64,000 nt of DNA from contig NZ_JANIBJ010000003.1 in NCBI RefSeq assembly GCF_024505185.1, positions 116,746-180,745 of the forward strand. Reading direction: 5' to 3'. Below the pieces are notes generated by a model, which was not told the origin of the DNA, did no database searches, and worked only from the letters and a program-made list of their open reading frames with translations. This DNA comes from Methylomonas subterranea. Lineage in GTDB: Bacteria; Pseudomonadota; Gammaproteobacteria; Methylococcales; Methylomonadaceae. The position numbers and the translations under genes are program-made. Below are positions 37,268 to 47,680 of the stretch, one piece after another (position 1 is the stretch's first letter; each line of letters begins with the position of its first letter).

Positions 37268-37759
37268 ATGACGAACAATACATCCGACACCGAAACCTGT
37301 TTATGCGGCACCGGTCAGGCTTATGCCGCCTGCTGCGGACCCTTTCACAAGCGCGAACGCCGACCGGCCACGGCGCTGGAATTGATGCGTTCGCGCTTTA
37401 GCGCATACGCCCTCCGCAATGCCGCTTATTTGCTGGACAGCTGGGATATCGGCAGCAGACCGGCGGACCTGGACTTTTCCAGGGAGACCGCCGATTGGCG
37501 AAGTTTGCAAATAGTGGCTTGTAAAAAAGGCGCGGCCCATGACGGCAAGGGGATTGTGGAATTCAAGGCGTTTTACCGGCAGGATGGCGAGGATTGCTGC
37601 TTGCACGAAATCAGCCGGTTCGTAAAAACCGGACAGGACTGGTTTTATCTGGATGGCGTAATCAAGGCGGCCGGCAAAGTCCAAACCGCCAACAGTGGCG
37701 GAAACGCGCCATGCGCTTGCGGCAGCGGTAAAAAGTTCAAACGCTGCTGCGGCCGCTGA
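37268..37759 (+). CDS. ychJ: YchJ-family protein with two SEC-C motifs
   Basis: The 163-aa protein has an N-terminal SEC-C-like CLCGTGQAYAACC, a central NTF2-like fold (LMRSRFSAYALRNAAYLLDSW), and a C-terminal CACGSGKKFKRCC. These Cys-rich motifs bind zinc. The biochemical role of YchJ is unknown. It is convergent with bcp, six bases apart. Confidence 0.93.
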   Translation: MTNNTSDTETCLCGTGQAYAACCGPFHKRERRPATALELMRSRFSAYALRNAAYLLDSWDIGSRPADLDFSRETADWRSLQIVACKKGAAHDGKGIVEFKAFYRQDGEDCCLHEISRFVKTGQDWFYLDGVIKAAGKVQTANSGGNAPCACGSGKKFKRCCGR

Positions 37760-37765
37760 AACTCA

Positions 37766-38233
37766 TCACAGTTGCCGCAAGGCCAGCAAAACTTCCTCGA
37801 CATGGGTTTTGACCTTGACCTTGCGCCATTCCCTTACCAGCACGCCATTTTCGTCGATTAAAAAGCTGCTGCGCTCTATGCCGCGCACTTGTTTGCCGTA
37901 CATGTTCTTCATTTTGATCACATCGAACAACTGACATAGCTGTTCGTCCTGATCGGACAACAAATCAAACGGAAACGCCTGTTTGCATTTGAAACCTTCG
38001 TGCATCTTCACGCTATCGCGGGAAACCCCGAGAATTTCCGTGTTCAAGGCCTCAAATTGTTGGATATGGTCCCTGAATGCCTGCCCTTCCTGAGTGCAGC
38101 CGGGCGTATTGTCTTTCGGATAAAAATACAACAGCAGCTTTTTGCCGGCAAAATCCGCCAACGACAGCAATTTATCCCCGGTGGCGGGAAGTTGAAAATT
38201 GGGTACGGCTTGGCCAGGAGATACGGTAGTCAT
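37766..38233 (-). CDS. bcp: Thiol peroxidase, Bcp-type peroxiredoxin
   Basis: Bcp reduces hydroperoxides. The 155-aa protein has FYPKDNTPGCTQEGQAFRD, with the peroxidatic Cys in TPGC. The position five residues later, Cys in E. coli Bcp, is Gly here, so the usual resolving Cys is absent; later cysteines (KCKQAF, LCQLFD) may take over. The ATG at 38233 is four bases after gcvR, the same gene pairing as in E. coli. Confidence 0.93.
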   Translation of the reverse strand: MTTVSPGQAVPNFQLPATGDKLLSLADFAGKKLLLYFYPKDNTPGCTQEGQAFRDHIQQFEALNTEILGVSRDSVKMHEGFKCKQAFPFDLLSDQDEQLCQLFDVIKMKNMYGKQVRGIERSSFLIDENGVLVREWRKVKVKTHVEEVLLALRQL

Positions 38234-38237
38234 ACAG

Positions 38238-38774
38238 TTAACGTTTGATGGGTTCAAGAATGGCGTCGATATTCAGGCTGTCGCAAAAATCCAGAAATTC
38301 CTCGCGTAACGACAAGATTCTCACATCGGGCGGCACCAGCAACGTGAAACGGGTGGAAAACACCGGGTTGCTGAACAACATGGCCGGATGCAGACTGGCG
38401 CTGATTTCATCGATGAATATACCGCGCGCCACCAAAAACGAAGTAATTTCGTACAGCAAGTCCTTTTTATCCATGGAGATGGTCTCCAGGGTATAGGGAA
38501 CGCCTTCGGGCGGGGCGGCAAGTTCCGTCGCGTTCTCCTGCGGACGCAGCAGCATGATCTGCACTTGAAAACGCTGACGCAAACCTTCCAGCAAACCTTC
38601 CAATTTGGCGATGTGATTCCAGTTACCGTCAATCAGGCCGTAAATCGAGGTGATTTCAATCAGATTGGCGGTGCGCAATTCCGTAATCGTGCATTGACAG
38701 GCACTGACCGCCGAAAGGATTTCAGTGATCAAGCCATCGGTTTTGGTCCCTAACACGGTGATTGCTAACTGCAT
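38238..38774 (-). CDS. gcvR: GcvR-like ACT-domain regulator
   Basis: The 178-aa protein has two ACT domains (LAITVLGTKTDGLITEILSAV; TLETISMDKKDLLYEITSFLVARGI) and no DNA-binding domain, as in GcvR, which modulates the glycine-cleavage activator GcvA. The ATG at 38774 begins MQLAITV; the longer frame has no support. It is co-oriented with bcp. Confidence 0.88.
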   Translation of the reverse strand: MQLAITVLGTKTDGLITEILSAVSACQCTITELRTANLIEITSIYGLIDGNWNHIAKLEGLLEGLRQRFQVQIMLLRPQENATELAAPPEGVPYTLETISMDKKDLLYEITSFLVARGIFIDEISASLHPAMLFSNPVFSTRFTLLVPPDVRILSLREEFLDFCDSLNIDAILEPIKR

Positions 38775-39100
38775 ATTGATGTGCCCCTTGAGGTGATGCG
38801 AAAGTTTAGCATCATTATCATGAAACCAATATGCATTAAGCAATAAGTGAATGCGCGCGAATATCGCCGCAAACGCTTGCCCAAGCGCGGGCTCGCCAAA
38901 ATCGTCGAGCCGCGCGGGGAAACCCGTCGCAAGGGTAAAAACCGAACAGCCCCGCGGTTTTCCGGGGATCCCGCCCAAAATTACTTCCGCGTTTTGTTCC
39001 CTATCCCTCCTGAAGGGTGCTTTCATGGGCCGGGGCGATGCACCGGCTTCATGATCGTTAGGGTCAGGGGACCAACCGGGAAGTTGTTAGGAATGGAATC
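38775..39100. other. Intergenic region without a recognisable gene
   Basis: This 326-base gap lies between gcvR and the PHP gene. A plus-strand frame at 38847-39104 is rich in Arg, Gly and Pro and shows no domain, so it is left out. No clear terminator or operator was found. Confidence 0.5.
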
Positions 39101-39955
39101 CTAAGCTAAAAATTCCGCAGCGGTAGGAAACAGCGACCAGACAGGGGACGCCTCGGCCGGCAAGGGCGCCAATCGGCCCAATTCAACCCATGGATTTTCC
39201 GGGGTGTGGAAATCCGAACCGACCGACGCGAACAGTTTATGCTGTTGAACCATCTTCAGACTCAGCCGAATGTCATCGTCCGAGGCTCGCCCCGTCACCA
39301 CTTCCACGCCCTGACCACCGAATTGTTTAAAGGCGGACAACGCCTTGTTCATCCATTTGAAACTCAGGTTATACCGCAGGGGATGGGCCAACACCGCGAT
39401 ACCGCCCGCCGCGCGTATCCAATCCACCACCTCGTCGAGTCCTGCCCATTGGGTGGGAACGAAGGCCGGCTTACCCTTGCTCAGGTAGCGGTCGAAGGCA
39501 TCCTGCTGGCTGGCGACATAGCCTTGCGCAACCAGAAAATCGGCAAAATGCGAGCGGGTGATTTCACCCCTGCCCGCCGCTTGCGTCACGGCTTCATAAG
39601 CCCCGGCCATACCTTTTTTATGCAGTTTTTCGGCTATTTTCAACGCGCGTTGCTCGCGCAGGTTTTGTTGCCGGACCAGTCCCTCGACCAGTATGGGCTG
39701 CGCCGCATCGATATTCAGGCCGATGATGTGCAGGCATTGATGGGCATGGATAGCGGATAATTCGATGCCGGGTATGAAACGCATCCCGCAATCCGAGGCT
39801 GCTCGCGCGGCTTCTTGTAGACCCGCCGTGGTATCGTGATCGGTCAAGGCCAACGCCGTCACGCCTTGCAGATGGGCGCGCCTGACCACCTCGGCGGGTG
39901 CCAACGCGCCGTCGGACGCCGTGGAGTGGCAATGTAAATCGTATTTGTCCGGCAT
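39101..39955 (-). CDS. PHP-domain phosphoesterase (RNase AM / YciV-type)
   Basis: The 284-aa PHP protein begins YDLHCHSTASDGAL, with later LALTDHDTTAG, FIPGIELSA, LAHPLRY and SVGSDFHTPE supplying the metal-binding His and Asp residues. Relatives hydrolyse 3',5'-nucleoside bisphosphates and trim 5' ends of RNA. It overlaps the upstream ABC exporter by one base. Confidence 0.92.
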   Translation of the reverse strand: MPDKYDLHCHSTASDGALAPAEVVRRAHLQGVTALALTDHDTTAGLQEAARAASDCGMRFIPGIELSAIHAHQCLHIIGLNIDAAQPILVEGLVRQQNLREQRALKIAEKLHKKGMAGAYEAVTQAAGRGEITRSHFADFLVAQGYVASQQDAFDRYLSKGKPAFVPTQWAGLDEVVDWIRAAGGIAVLAHPLRYNLSFKWMNKALSAFKQFGGQGVEVVTGRASDDDIRLSLKMVQQHKLFASVGSDFHTPENPWVELGRLAPLPAEASPVWSLFPTAAEFLA

Positions 39956-41751
39956 TATTGATATTCACCGTATAGTTTTGCATACAGGCCGTTTTGCTGA
40001 ATCAGGGCTTCGTGCCGACCCTGCTCGCAGATTTGCCCTTCCTCGAACACGTAGACGTGCTCGGCCTGTTTGACCGCGCTGAGGCGATGGGCAATGATCA
40101 GAGTGGTTCTGCCATTCAAAAATTCACTCAGGGCCTGATGCAATTTGTACTCTGTTTCGCTATCCAGCGCCGAAGTGGCTTCATCCAAAATCACCACCGA
40201 AGGCTTGCTGACTATCATGCGCGCAATCGCCATGCGCTGCCGCTGGCCGCCCGACAGACGCATGCCCTGCCGCCCGACCACGGTATCCAGCCCGTGCGCC
40301 AGCTCGGCCACGGTGGCCTTCAGTTGCGCCAGTTCCAGCGCGTACCAGAGTTCGCTGTCGTCTATGTCGCGTCCCAGGGTCAAATTGGCCCGGATGGTAT
40401 CGTTCAACAGCGCCGGATGCTGCAACACGGTTGCCACATGCTCGCGCACCACATCCAGGCCGATGCGGTTTATCGGCACGCCGTCGAAATAAATCATGCC
40501 CTGGCTGGGCGGATAAAGTCCGATCAAGGTCTGCGCCAGAGTGGATTTGCCGCCGCCGCTGGCGCCCACCAGGGCAATTTTTTCGCCGGCCCGGATGTGC
40601 AGATTGATGCCGTTCAATACCGGCTCGTCCTTGTAACTGAAATGCAAGTCCTTCACGGTAACGGATACGGTCTTGGCCGCCAAAAAGGGGTTTTCCAGAT
40701 GCGGATAGTCCGGTTCCCGTTGCAACAAGGTCAGCTGGTTGACGCGGGCTAGCGCGGCCTTGGCGGCGTAAAAAGCCTGTTGTATGCCCAGTATCTCCTG
40801 CACCGGCGCCATCATGAACCACAGGTAACCGAACACGGCCAGCATTTCGCCTATGCTGAGATCCGAATACAGCACCATCAGCATGGCGGTGGCGCGAAAA
40901 ATATCGAAGCCGAACAAAAAAGTCAGAAAACTCAGGCGGATTGCCGCATCGCTTTTCCAGGCGAAGACGGTGGAATGGTTTTTCACAGCCAGCGCGCTGG
41001 CGATCAATTGCCGGCAATAGTGTTCCTCGCGGTTACTGGCGCGAATCTGGTTGATGGCTTCCAGGGTTTCGCTCAAGGCCTGCTGAAACACGCTGTAGGC
41101 CTTGTTTTCGTTAGCTTTTAAATCCTTGATTTTCGACCCTATGGATTTGGCGAAATAAATCACCACCGGATTCAAAAAAATGATGAACAAGCCCAGCTGC
41201 CAATGCATCCACAGCAGGATCAAGGCCGTGCCGAGCACGGTCAAGCAGGCCACCAGCAATTTGCCGATGGTGGTGCCGATGAAATTATCCAGCGTGTCCA
41301 GATCGGTCACCATGTGCGCCGTCACGGTACCGCTGCCCAGGCTTTCGTATTCCGACATCGAGATATGCTGCAATTGATGCACCAGGCTCTGGCGGATCCG
41401 AAAGATCACGTCCTTGGCGATATTGGAAAACTGGCGGGTCTGGATGATATTCAGAACCAAGGCAAACAGGCGCAGCAACAAACTGAGCAGCAATACACCT
41501 GCAATATAGACGACGGGCTGCCGCCATTCGGCGGCCAGGAACGGATCGACCGTGCGCAACACCAAGCCAGGATGATGCAGCAACACCTCATCCACCAACA
41601 ATGGCATCAGCAAGGGCACCGGCACGCTGGCAACGGTGGCCAGCACGGCAATGAGATGTCCCGCCAGCAGATGTTTTTTATGCTCCAGGGCTATGCGAAA
41701 AATGTAATGCCAGGAATAACGGAGGTCGCCGGGAGAGAATGGTTTTTTCAA
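39955..41751 (-). CDS. MsbA-like ABC exporter, fused permease and ATPase
   Basis: The 598-aa half-transporter has a six-helix membrane domain (first 330 residues) and an ATPase with Walker A ALVGASGGGKST, signature LSGGQRQRMAIARM, Walker B VVILDEATSALD and a switch His in LIIAHRLSAV. It would act as a homodimer exporting a lipid or drug-like substrate. The reading frame offers only a TTG start at 41751 with no clear Shine-Dalgarno, so the true start is uncertain. Confidence 0.92.
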   Translation of the reverse strand: MKKPFSPGDLRYSWHYIFRIALEHKKHLLAGHLIAVLATVASVPVPLLMPLLVDEVLLHHPGLVLRTVDPFLAAEWRQPVVYIAGVLLLSLLLRLFALVLNIIQTRQFSNIAKDVIFRIRQSLVHQLQHISMSEYESLGSGTVTAHMVTDLDTLDNFIGTTIGKLLVACLTVLGTALILLWMHWQLGLFIIFLNPVVIYFAKSIGSKIKDLKANENKAYSVFQQALSETLEAINQIRASNREEHYCRQLIASALAVKNHSTVFAWKSDAAIRLSFLTFLFGFDIFRATAMLMVLYSDLSIGEMLAVFGYLWFMMAPVQEILGIQQAFYAAKAALARVNQLTLLQREPDYPHLENPFLAAKTVSVTVKDLHFSYKDEPVLNGINLHIRAGEKIALVGASGGGKSTLAQTLIGLYPPSQGMIYFDGVPINRIGLDVVREHVATVLQHPALLNDTIRANLTLGRDIDDSELWYALELAQLKATVAELAHGLDTVVGRQGMRLSGGQRQRMAIARMIVSKPSVVILDEATSALDSETEYKLHQALSEFLNGRTTLIIAHRLSAVKQAEHVYVFEEGQICEQGRHEALIQQNGLYAKLYGEYQ

Positions 41752-41841
41752 TGTTAGGCTGAATGGATTAAGCTGAGGTGATTATAATGGTTTATGTTCG
41801 TTGGCAGAAACCATTCCGGTTTGCGTTTATTGAGGAATTGC

Positions 41842-43758
41842 ATGAAATTCGTGGCCCGCCTGTTTATGACGGCCTGTCTGGCCGCTTTCGGCATGTCGGC
41901 CGCGGCGAACGGCGAGCGCGGCCTGACCGCCCTGCGAAGCGCTTTCCTGCAGGCCGAACAATACATCAAGCAAGACAGGGAAGACGATTATTTTGCCCTG
42001 GCGAATACATTGAAGGCTTACCCGCTCTATCCCTATCTGCAATACCAATGGCTGACCAATCATCTGGACGACGAAAAATCCGTGCGGGCGTTTTTGCTGG
42101 ATCACGCCGACACCCGCTATGCGTCCTTGCTGCACCGCAAGTGGATGGCCCATCTGGGCCGACAGCGGCAATGGCCCACCTTTATCGAGTACTTCAATCA
42201 CAGCAAGGATACGGAATTACGCTGTTATTATGCCCAGGCCCAATATGCCGGCGGAGAAACGCAAGCCGCGTTGGAAAGCGCCAAGCAATTCTGGCTGAGC
42301 GGTAAAAGCCTGCCCCCGGCCTGCCAGACACTCTTCGAACTCCCGCAAACCTCGACATGGTTGACCCCCGATCTGATCCGGCAGCGCTTCCGCGCCGCCC
42401 TGAAACTGAACAACGCCGCTTTGGCCAAACAACTGCTGACGCTGTTCGACCAACGGGAGCGGGCCCTGGCCGACGCATGGCTAAAGTTGCATGAGCAACC
42501 GCAATTGCTTACCCAGCCAGAGATCTGGCGGCAAGACGATGCGCAAGCCGGCCCGCTGTTTGCGCACGCCATGGGCCGCTGGTTGGAAAGCGACCCGCTG
42601 GCCGCGTTATCGGCCTGGGATGCGCATGCCAAATCGTTGAATCTCCCCGCCGAAATCGTGGCCGATACTGAAAAGCGCCTGGGCATGGCTCTAGCCTTCC
42701 GCCGCGACAAACGCGCTTACGCCAAGTTGACCAGGTTTGCCGGCGATGACGAGTCCGCCCGGGAGTGGCGGGTAAGGGCCGCGCTGAACCAACAACAGTG
42801 GCACGAGGCGCGGGCGGCGATTGCTGATTTGCCGGAAACTGCCAGACAGGACGACAAATGGCAATATTGGCTAGCCAGGGCCCTGGACGCCACCGGCCAA
42901 GCGCAAGAAGCCGCCGCCATCTTTCAGACCCTTGCCACGCACCGGGGATTTTACGGCTTTCTGGCCGCCGAGCGTTTGGGACGGGACATACAGCTGAACC
43001 ATCAACCGGTCGGCGTCTCGGCACGGGAAGTCGACGCCTTACAAAAATCCGCTCCGTTTCGGGTCGTCGATGAACTGTTGGCGATGGATCGCAAAACCGA
43101 AGCCGCCGGGCAATGGTGGCATGCCGTCGCCGACCTGGATAATCGTCAATTACAGGCAGCGGCCAAGCTGGCGCAAGATCGGCAATGGCCGTCCATGGCC
43201 ATATTCACGCTGGCCAAGGCCCGGCAATGGGACGATTTGGAACTGCGCTTCCCCCTCTGGTTCAACAAGCAAATTCAAGACAACGCCGAACGCAACCGGC
43301 TCGATCCGGCGCTGGTTTTCGCCTTGATCAGGCAGGAAAGCGCATTCGACGAATTTGCCGGCTCCCCCGCCGGCGCCATCGGCTTGATGCAAGTGATGCC
43401 CAAAACCGCCCGGCAAATTGCCGGCGAGTTGGGGCAAGACTGGCGCAACGACTTCAATTTACTCAACCCCGACATCAATATTCGTTACGGCAGTTATTAT
43501 TTCAACAAAGTACTGAGCCAATTCGACGGCCATTTCGTATTGGCGACGGCGGCCTATAACGCCGGCGCCAACCGCGTCAAACAATGGCTGCCCAAGGATC
43601 AAGCCTTGCCGGCCGACATCTGGATAGAAACCATACCCTACAAGGAGACTCGCGGCTATGTCTCGTCGGTACTAATGTACACTTTGATCTACCAGCGGCG
43701 CCTGAACCGGGACGGCTTAAAAATAGCGGATTTAATGCGGACAATCTCGCCCGGCTAA
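41842..43758 (+). CDS. slt: Soluble lytic murein transglycosylase
   Basis: The 638-aa periplasmic enzyme cleaves the MurNAc-GlcNAc bond. A signal peptide (KFVARLFMTACLAAFGMSAAAN) is followed by a long superhelical region of about 420 residues and a C-terminal SLT domain with the catalytic Glu in ALIRQESAF and the GAIGLMQVMPKTA motif. The ATG at 41842 follows TGAGGAATT; the earlier start at 41794 would disrupt the signal peptide. Confidence 0.94.
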   Translation: MKFVARLFMTACLAAFGMSAAANGERGLTALRSAFLQAEQYIKQDREDDYFALANTLKAYPLYPYLQYQWLTNHLDDEKSVRAFLLDHADTRYASLLHRKWMAHLGRQRQWPTFIEYFNHSKDTELRCYYAQAQYAGGETQAALESAKQFWLSGKSLPPACQTLFELPQTSTWLTPDLIRQRFRAALKLNNAALAKQLLTLFDQRERALADAWLKLHEQPQLLTQPEIWRQDDAQAGPLFAHAMGRWLESDPLAALSAWDAHAKSLNLPAEIVADTEKRLGMALAFRRDKRAYAKLTRFAGDDESAREWRVRAALNQQQWHEARAAIADLPETARQDDKWQYWLARALDATGQAQEAAAIFQTLATHRGFYGFLAAERLGRDIQLNHQPVGVSAREVDALQKSAPFRVVDELLAMDRKTEAAGQWWHAVADLDNRQLQAAAKLAQDRQWPSMAIFTLAKARQWDDLELRFPLWFNKQIQDNAERNRLDPALVFALIRQESAFDEFAGSPAGAIGLMQVMPKTARQIAGELGQDWRNDFNLLNPDINIRYGSYYFNKVLSQFDGHFVLATAAYNAGANRVKQWLPKDQALPADIWIETIPYKETRGYVSSVLMYTLIYQRRLNRDGLKIADLMRTISPG

Positions 43759-43834
43759 AAATTGAGCTGATTTTTTAACCCGACTATTGGATAATGGGAG
43801 GAGTTTTCAGCTTATTTACCAGGTAAAGATTTAA

Positions 43835-44350
43835 ATGGAGAAACAGCACAGTTTCACGCGCGAAGAGTTATTGATGTCCGGTCGCGGCGAATTATACGGC
43901 CCCAAAAACGCGCAACTCCCCCTCCCTCCCATGCTGATGATGGATCGTATCACGCATATGTCCGAAGAAGGCGGCAAATACGGCAAGGGCGAAATCATAG
44001 CTGAACTCGATATTACACCCGATCTGTGGTTCTTCGACTGTCATTTCCAAGGCGACCCCGTCATGCCCGGCTGCCTGGGCCTGGATGCCATGTGGCAACT
44101 GGTGGGCTTTTATCTGTGCTGGCTGGGCGGCCCCGGCAAGGGCCGCGCCCTGGGTTGCGGCGAAGTCAAATTTACCGGCCAGGTACTGCCCACCGCCAAA
44201 AAAGTCACCTATAAAATAGACCTTAAACGGGTTATTTTGCGCAAACTGGTGATGGGTATAGCCGACGCCACCATGGAAGTGGATGGCAAGCAAATTTACG
44301 AAGCCACCGATTTGCGGGTCGGCTTGTTTACTTCCACTCAAGATTTTTAA
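43835..44350 (+). CDS. fabA: 3-hydroxydecanoyl-ACP dehydratase/isomerase
   Basis: FabA introduces the cis double bond in anaerobic-type unsaturated fatty acid synthesis. The 171-aa protein has the active-site [19 protein letters not shown] (catalytic His and Asp). fabB follows after 9 bases, the classical gammaproteobacterial pair. Confidence 0.96.
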   Translation: MEKQHSFTREELLMSGRGELYGPKNAQLPLPPMLMMDRITHMSEEGGKYGKGEIIAELDITPDLWFFDCHFQGDPVMPGCLGLDAMWQLVGFYLCWLGGPGKGRALGCGEVKFTGQVLPTAKKVTYKIDLKRVILRKLVMGIADATMEVDGKQIYEATDLRVGLFTSTQDF

Positions 44351-44359
44351 GGATCCAGC

Positions 44360-45580
44360 ATGAGACGCGCGGTCGTAACAGGTTTAGGCATAGTCTCCAG
44401 CATCGGCAATAACCGGGACGAAGTCGTCGCATCGCTCAGAGCCGGACGCTCGGGCGTGGTGCATGCGGACGTATACCAAGAACTGGGTTTCAGAAGTCAT
44501 GTCCACGCGCCGGTCAATCTCGATCTGGACGAAGTCATCGACCGCAAAATCAAACGCTTCATGGGTGACGGCGCCGCTTACAACTACGTTGCCATGGCTC
44601 AGGCCATCGCCGACGCCGGTCTGGCGGAAGAAGAAGTTTCCAACGTCCGCACCGGCTTGGTAATGGGTTCCGGCGGTCCCTCCACTTCCAACGTGGTGGA
44701 CGCGGCCGACATTCTGCGCTCCAAGGGCGTCAAAAAAGTCGGCCCCTACATGGTGCCGCGCGCCATGTCCAGTACCAATACCGCCTGTCTGGCCACGCCT
44801 TATAAAATCAAGGGCGTCAATTACAGCATCAGTTCCGCTTGCGCCACCAGCGCGCATTGCATAGGCCACGCCATGGAGCTGATCCAGTTGAACAAGCAAG
44901 ATGTGGTGTTTGCCGGCGGCGGCGAAGAACTGCACTGGACCATGTCGGTACTGTTCGACGCCATGGGTGCATTGTCGTCCAAATACAACGACACTCCGGC
45001 CACCGCGTCCCGCCCCTACGACGCCACCCGCGACGGCTTCGTGATTTCCGGCGGCGGCGGCGTGCTGGTGATCGAAGAACTGGAACACGCCAAAGCCCGC
45101 GGCGCCAAAATCTACGCGGAGCTGGTTGGCTACGGCGCCACCTCCGACGGTTACGACATGGTGCAACCGTCCGGCGAAGGCGCGGTGCGCTGCATGCAGC
45201 AAGCCATGTCCACGGTGACCGATACCATCGACTACATCAACGCCCACGGTACCAGCACGCCGGTGGGCGACACCCGCGAGCTGGAAGCCTTGCGTAATGT
45301 ATTTGGCGCCGACAAGGTACCGGCGGTCAGCTCGACCAAATCGCTGACCGGCCACGCCCTGGGCGCCGCCGGCGTCAACGAAGCGATTTATTCGCTGTTA
45401 ATGATGCAGGAAAACTTCCTCAGCGCCTCCGCCAACATCAGCGAACTGGATCCGCAGGCGGCCGGCATACCCATCGTGCGCGAGTATCGGGACAATGTGA
45501 CGCTAAACACCATCATGTCCAACAGCTTCGGCTTCGGCGGCACCAACGCCACGCTGATTTTCCAGCGTTATAACGGTTAA
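44360..45580 (+). CDS. fabB: Beta-ketoacyl-ACP synthase I
   Basis: FabB extends cis-3-decenoyl-ACP and other acyl-ACPs. The 406-aa thiolase-fold protein carries the nucleophile Cys in [11 protein letters not shown], and His in [12 protein letters not shown] and [20 protein letters not shown] lies just before the ATG. A strong hairpin follows the gene. Confidence 0.96.
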   Translation: MRRAVVTGLGIVSSIGNNRDEVVASLRAGRSGVVHADVYQELGFRSHVHAPVNLDLDEVIDRKIKRFMGDGAAYNYVAMAQAIADAGLAEEEVSNVRTGLVMGSGGPSTSNVVDAADILRSKGVKKVGPYMVPRAMSSTNTACLATPYKIKGVNYSISSACATSAHCIGHAMELIQLNKQDVVFAGGGEELHWTMSVLFDAMGALSSKYNDTPATASRPYDATRDGFVISGGGGVLVIEELEHAKARGAKIYAELVGYGATSDGYDMVQPSGEGAVRCMQQAMSTVTDTIDYINAHGTSTPVGDTRELEALRNVFGADKVPAVSSTKSLTGHALGAAGVNEAIYSLLMMQENFLSASANISELDPQAAGIPIVREYRDNVTLNTIMSNSFGFGGTNATLIFQRYNG

Positions 45581-45585
45581 ACCTC

Positions 45586-45614
45586 GACAGCCGGCGTTTT
45601 CGGCGCCGGCTGTC
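45586..45614 (+). terminator. Strong hairpin after fabB
   Basis: A perfect 11-bp stem GACAGCCGGCG / CGCCGGCTGTC with a 7-nt loop lies five bases after the fabB stop and just before ttcA. It lacks a T-run, so partial termination or mRNA 3'-end protection is more likely than a complete stop. Confidence 0.6.
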
Positions 45615-45628
45615 CGTATCATTACGCC

Positions 45629-46510
45629 ATGTCCGACTTAGAGCAAAAATCCCGCACCCAATTCAACAAGCTGCAAAAGCGCTTGCGCCGCTGCGTCGGC
45701 GAAGCCATCGCCGATTTCAACATGATAGAAGACGGCGATAAAATCATGGTTTGTCTATCCGGCGGCAAGGATTCCTATACCATGCTGGACATTCTGCTGA
45801 ACTTGCAAAAAACCGCACCGGTAGGCTTCGACATCATCGCCGTCAACCTGGATCAAAAACAGCCGGGCTTTCCCGAACACGTGCTGCCGGAATATTTGAA
45901 ATCGATAGGCGTGCCCTACCACATTATAGAACACGACACCTACAGCATCGTCAAGCGCATCGTTCCGGAAGGCAAAACCACCTGCAGTTTGTGCTCGCGC
46001 TTGCGCCGAGGCACTTTGTACGGCTTTGCCAGGGAACATCATGTCACCAAAATCGCCCTGGGCCACCACCGCGAAGACATCATCGAAACCTTTTTTCTGA
46101 ACCTGTTTCATGGCGGCAAGCTGAAAGCCATGCCGCCCAAACTGCTCAGCGACGACAAGCAAAACATCGTCATCCGCCCCCTGGCCTACTGCAGGGAAAA
46201 GGACATCAACCGCTTCGCGGCCTTTAAGAAATTCCCCATCATTCCCTGCAATTTGTGCGGTTCGCAGGAAAACCTGCAGCGCAAGGCCATGAAACAGATG
46301 CTGGCGGGCTGGGACAAACAATTTCCGGGCCGGCTGGAAACCATATTCGCCAGTTTGCAAAATATCGCCCCCTCGCAGATGGCCGACACCGGCCTGTTCG
46401 ACTTTGCCGGTTTGCGGCGCGACCCCGCTGCCGCCATGACCGTGGACGCATCCCCGGATTGCGCAAACGCCTATGCCGGCGAAGCGGGGCTGGACATTCT
46501 TGAACGCTAA
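45629..46510 (+). CDS. ttcA: tRNA 2-thiocytidine synthase TtcA
   Basis: TtcA thiolates C32 of certain tRNAs using ATP and a [4Fe-4S] cluster. The 293-aa PP-loop protein has [13 protein letters not shown] and the CxxC pairs CSLC and CNLC that, with other residues, bind the cluster. [14 protein letters not shown] is also typical. It ends 18 bases before galE. Confidence 0.95.
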   Translation: MSDLEQKSRTQFNKLQKRLRRCVGEAIADFNMIEDGDKIMVCLSGGKDSYTMLDILLNLQKTAPVGFDIIAVNLDQKQPGFPEHVLPEYLKSIGVPYHIIEHDTYSIVKRIVPEGKTTCSLCSRLRRGTLYGFAREHHVTKIALGHHREDIIETFFLNLFHGGKLKAMPPKLLSDDKQNIVIRPLAYCREKDINRFAAFKKFPIIPCNLCGSQENLQRKAMKQMLAGWDKQFPGRLETIFASLQNIAPSQMADTGLFDFAGLRRDPAAAMTVDASPDCANAYAGEAGLDILER

Positions 46511-46528
46511 CCCCCAGGAAACCCAATC

Positions 46529-47575
46529 ATGCCACACACCATTCTGGTTACCGGCGGTGCCGGTTACATCGGTAGCCACACCTGCGTCGAACTGATTGAC
46601 AACGGTTTCGAAGTCGTCATCGTCGACAACCTCGGCAACAGCAAAATAGAGTCCCTACGCAGAATAGAAAAAATCACCGGCCGCCGCATTCCGTTTTATC
46701 AGGCCGACATCCGCGATGCGGCGGCGTTGATCCGCATCTTCCAAAACCACGCCATCGATGCCGTCATCCACTTTGCAGGCCTGAAAGCCGTCGGCGAGTC
46801 TTGCCAGCAGCCGCTGACCTATTACCAAAACAACATTAGCGGTACCCTGGTCTTGCTGGAAACCATGGCCGAACATGGCGTAAAGCACTTGGTATTCAGC
46901 TCATCGGCCACCGTCTATGGCGACCCGCGCACGGTACCAATTACCGAAGATTTTCCGTTACAAGCCACCAACCCCTACGGCCGCACCAAATTATTCATCG
47001 AAGAAATTTTGCGCGATGCCGGCGCGGCGGATAAGCTCAATCAGGCGCGACACCGCTGGAAAATTGCCATTTTGCGCTATTTCAATCCCATCGGCGCTCA
47101 CCATAGCGGCCTGATAGGCGAAGATCCCAACGGCATCCCAAACAACCTGATGCCTTATTTGTCCCAAGTCGCCATCGGCAAACTGCCGATGCTTTCGGTG
47201 TTCGGCAACGACTACCCGACTCATGACGGTACCGGCGTACGCGATTACATTCACGTGGTCGATCTGGCCCAAGGCCATATCAAGGCCTTGCGCTATCTGC
47301 TGAAACAAGACCACGACGCCATGCTTTGCGAGGCCTTCAATCTCGGCACCGGCAACGGCTACAGCGTATTGGACATGATCAACACCTTCAGCCGGGTCAC
47401 CGGACAGTCGGTAGCCTACCAAATCGCGCCCAGACGACCCGGCGATGTCGCCGCCTGCTACGCCGACCCGACTTTGGCGTTAGAAAAACTGGACTGGAAG
47501 GCTGAACGGGATCTGCAACAAATGCTGACAGACCTCTGGCGCTGGCAAAACGCCAATCCCGACGGCTATAACTGA
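46529..47575 (+). CDS. galE: UDP-glucose 4-epimerase
   Basis: GalE interconverts UDP-glucose and UDP-galactose for surface polysaccharides. The 348-aa SDR protein has VTGGAGYIGSHTCVEL (NAD binding), the catalytic Ser in FSSSATVYGDP and the Tyr-Lys pair in NPYGRTKLFIEE. Its C-terminal substrate region is complete. Confidence 0.95.
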   Translation: MPHTILVTGGAGYIGSHTCVELIDNGFEVVIVDNLGNSKIESLRRIEKITGRRIPFYQADIRDAAALIRIFQNHAIDAVIHFAGLKAVGESCQQPLTYYQNNISGTLVLLETMAEHGVKHLVFSSSATVYGDPRTVPITEDFPLQATNPYGRTKLFIEEILRDAGAADKLNQARHRWKIAILRYFNPIGAHHSGLIGEDPNGIPNNLMPYLSQVAIGKLPMLSVFGNDYPTHDGTGVRDYIHVVDLAQGHIKALRYLLKQDHDAMLCEAFNLGTGNGYSVLDMINTFSRVTGQSVAYQIAPRRPGDVAACYADPTLALEKLDWKAERDLQQMLTDLWRWQNANPDGYN

Positions 47576-47680
47576 TCGATAGACAAACCGCTTTCGAAAA
47601 ACCGGCTTCTAATGCATGATTAGGTATCTCCGATCGATACTTGAATCCTTCGTCCGTCCACCGCTCCGGGAGGTCGTGCA

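Noticed and set aside
38847..39104. 85-codon frame in the gcvR-PHP gap
   Set aside because: Arg/Gly/Pro-rich, no ribosome site and no family resemblance.
44384..45355. Long open frame antisense to fabB (323 codons)
   Set aside because: A mirror of fabB codon bias; Gly/His/Val-rich with no recognisable motif or ribosome site.
45755..46579. Open frame antisense to ttcA (274 codons)
   Set aside because: Shadow of ttcA, no domain, and its start would lie inside galE.
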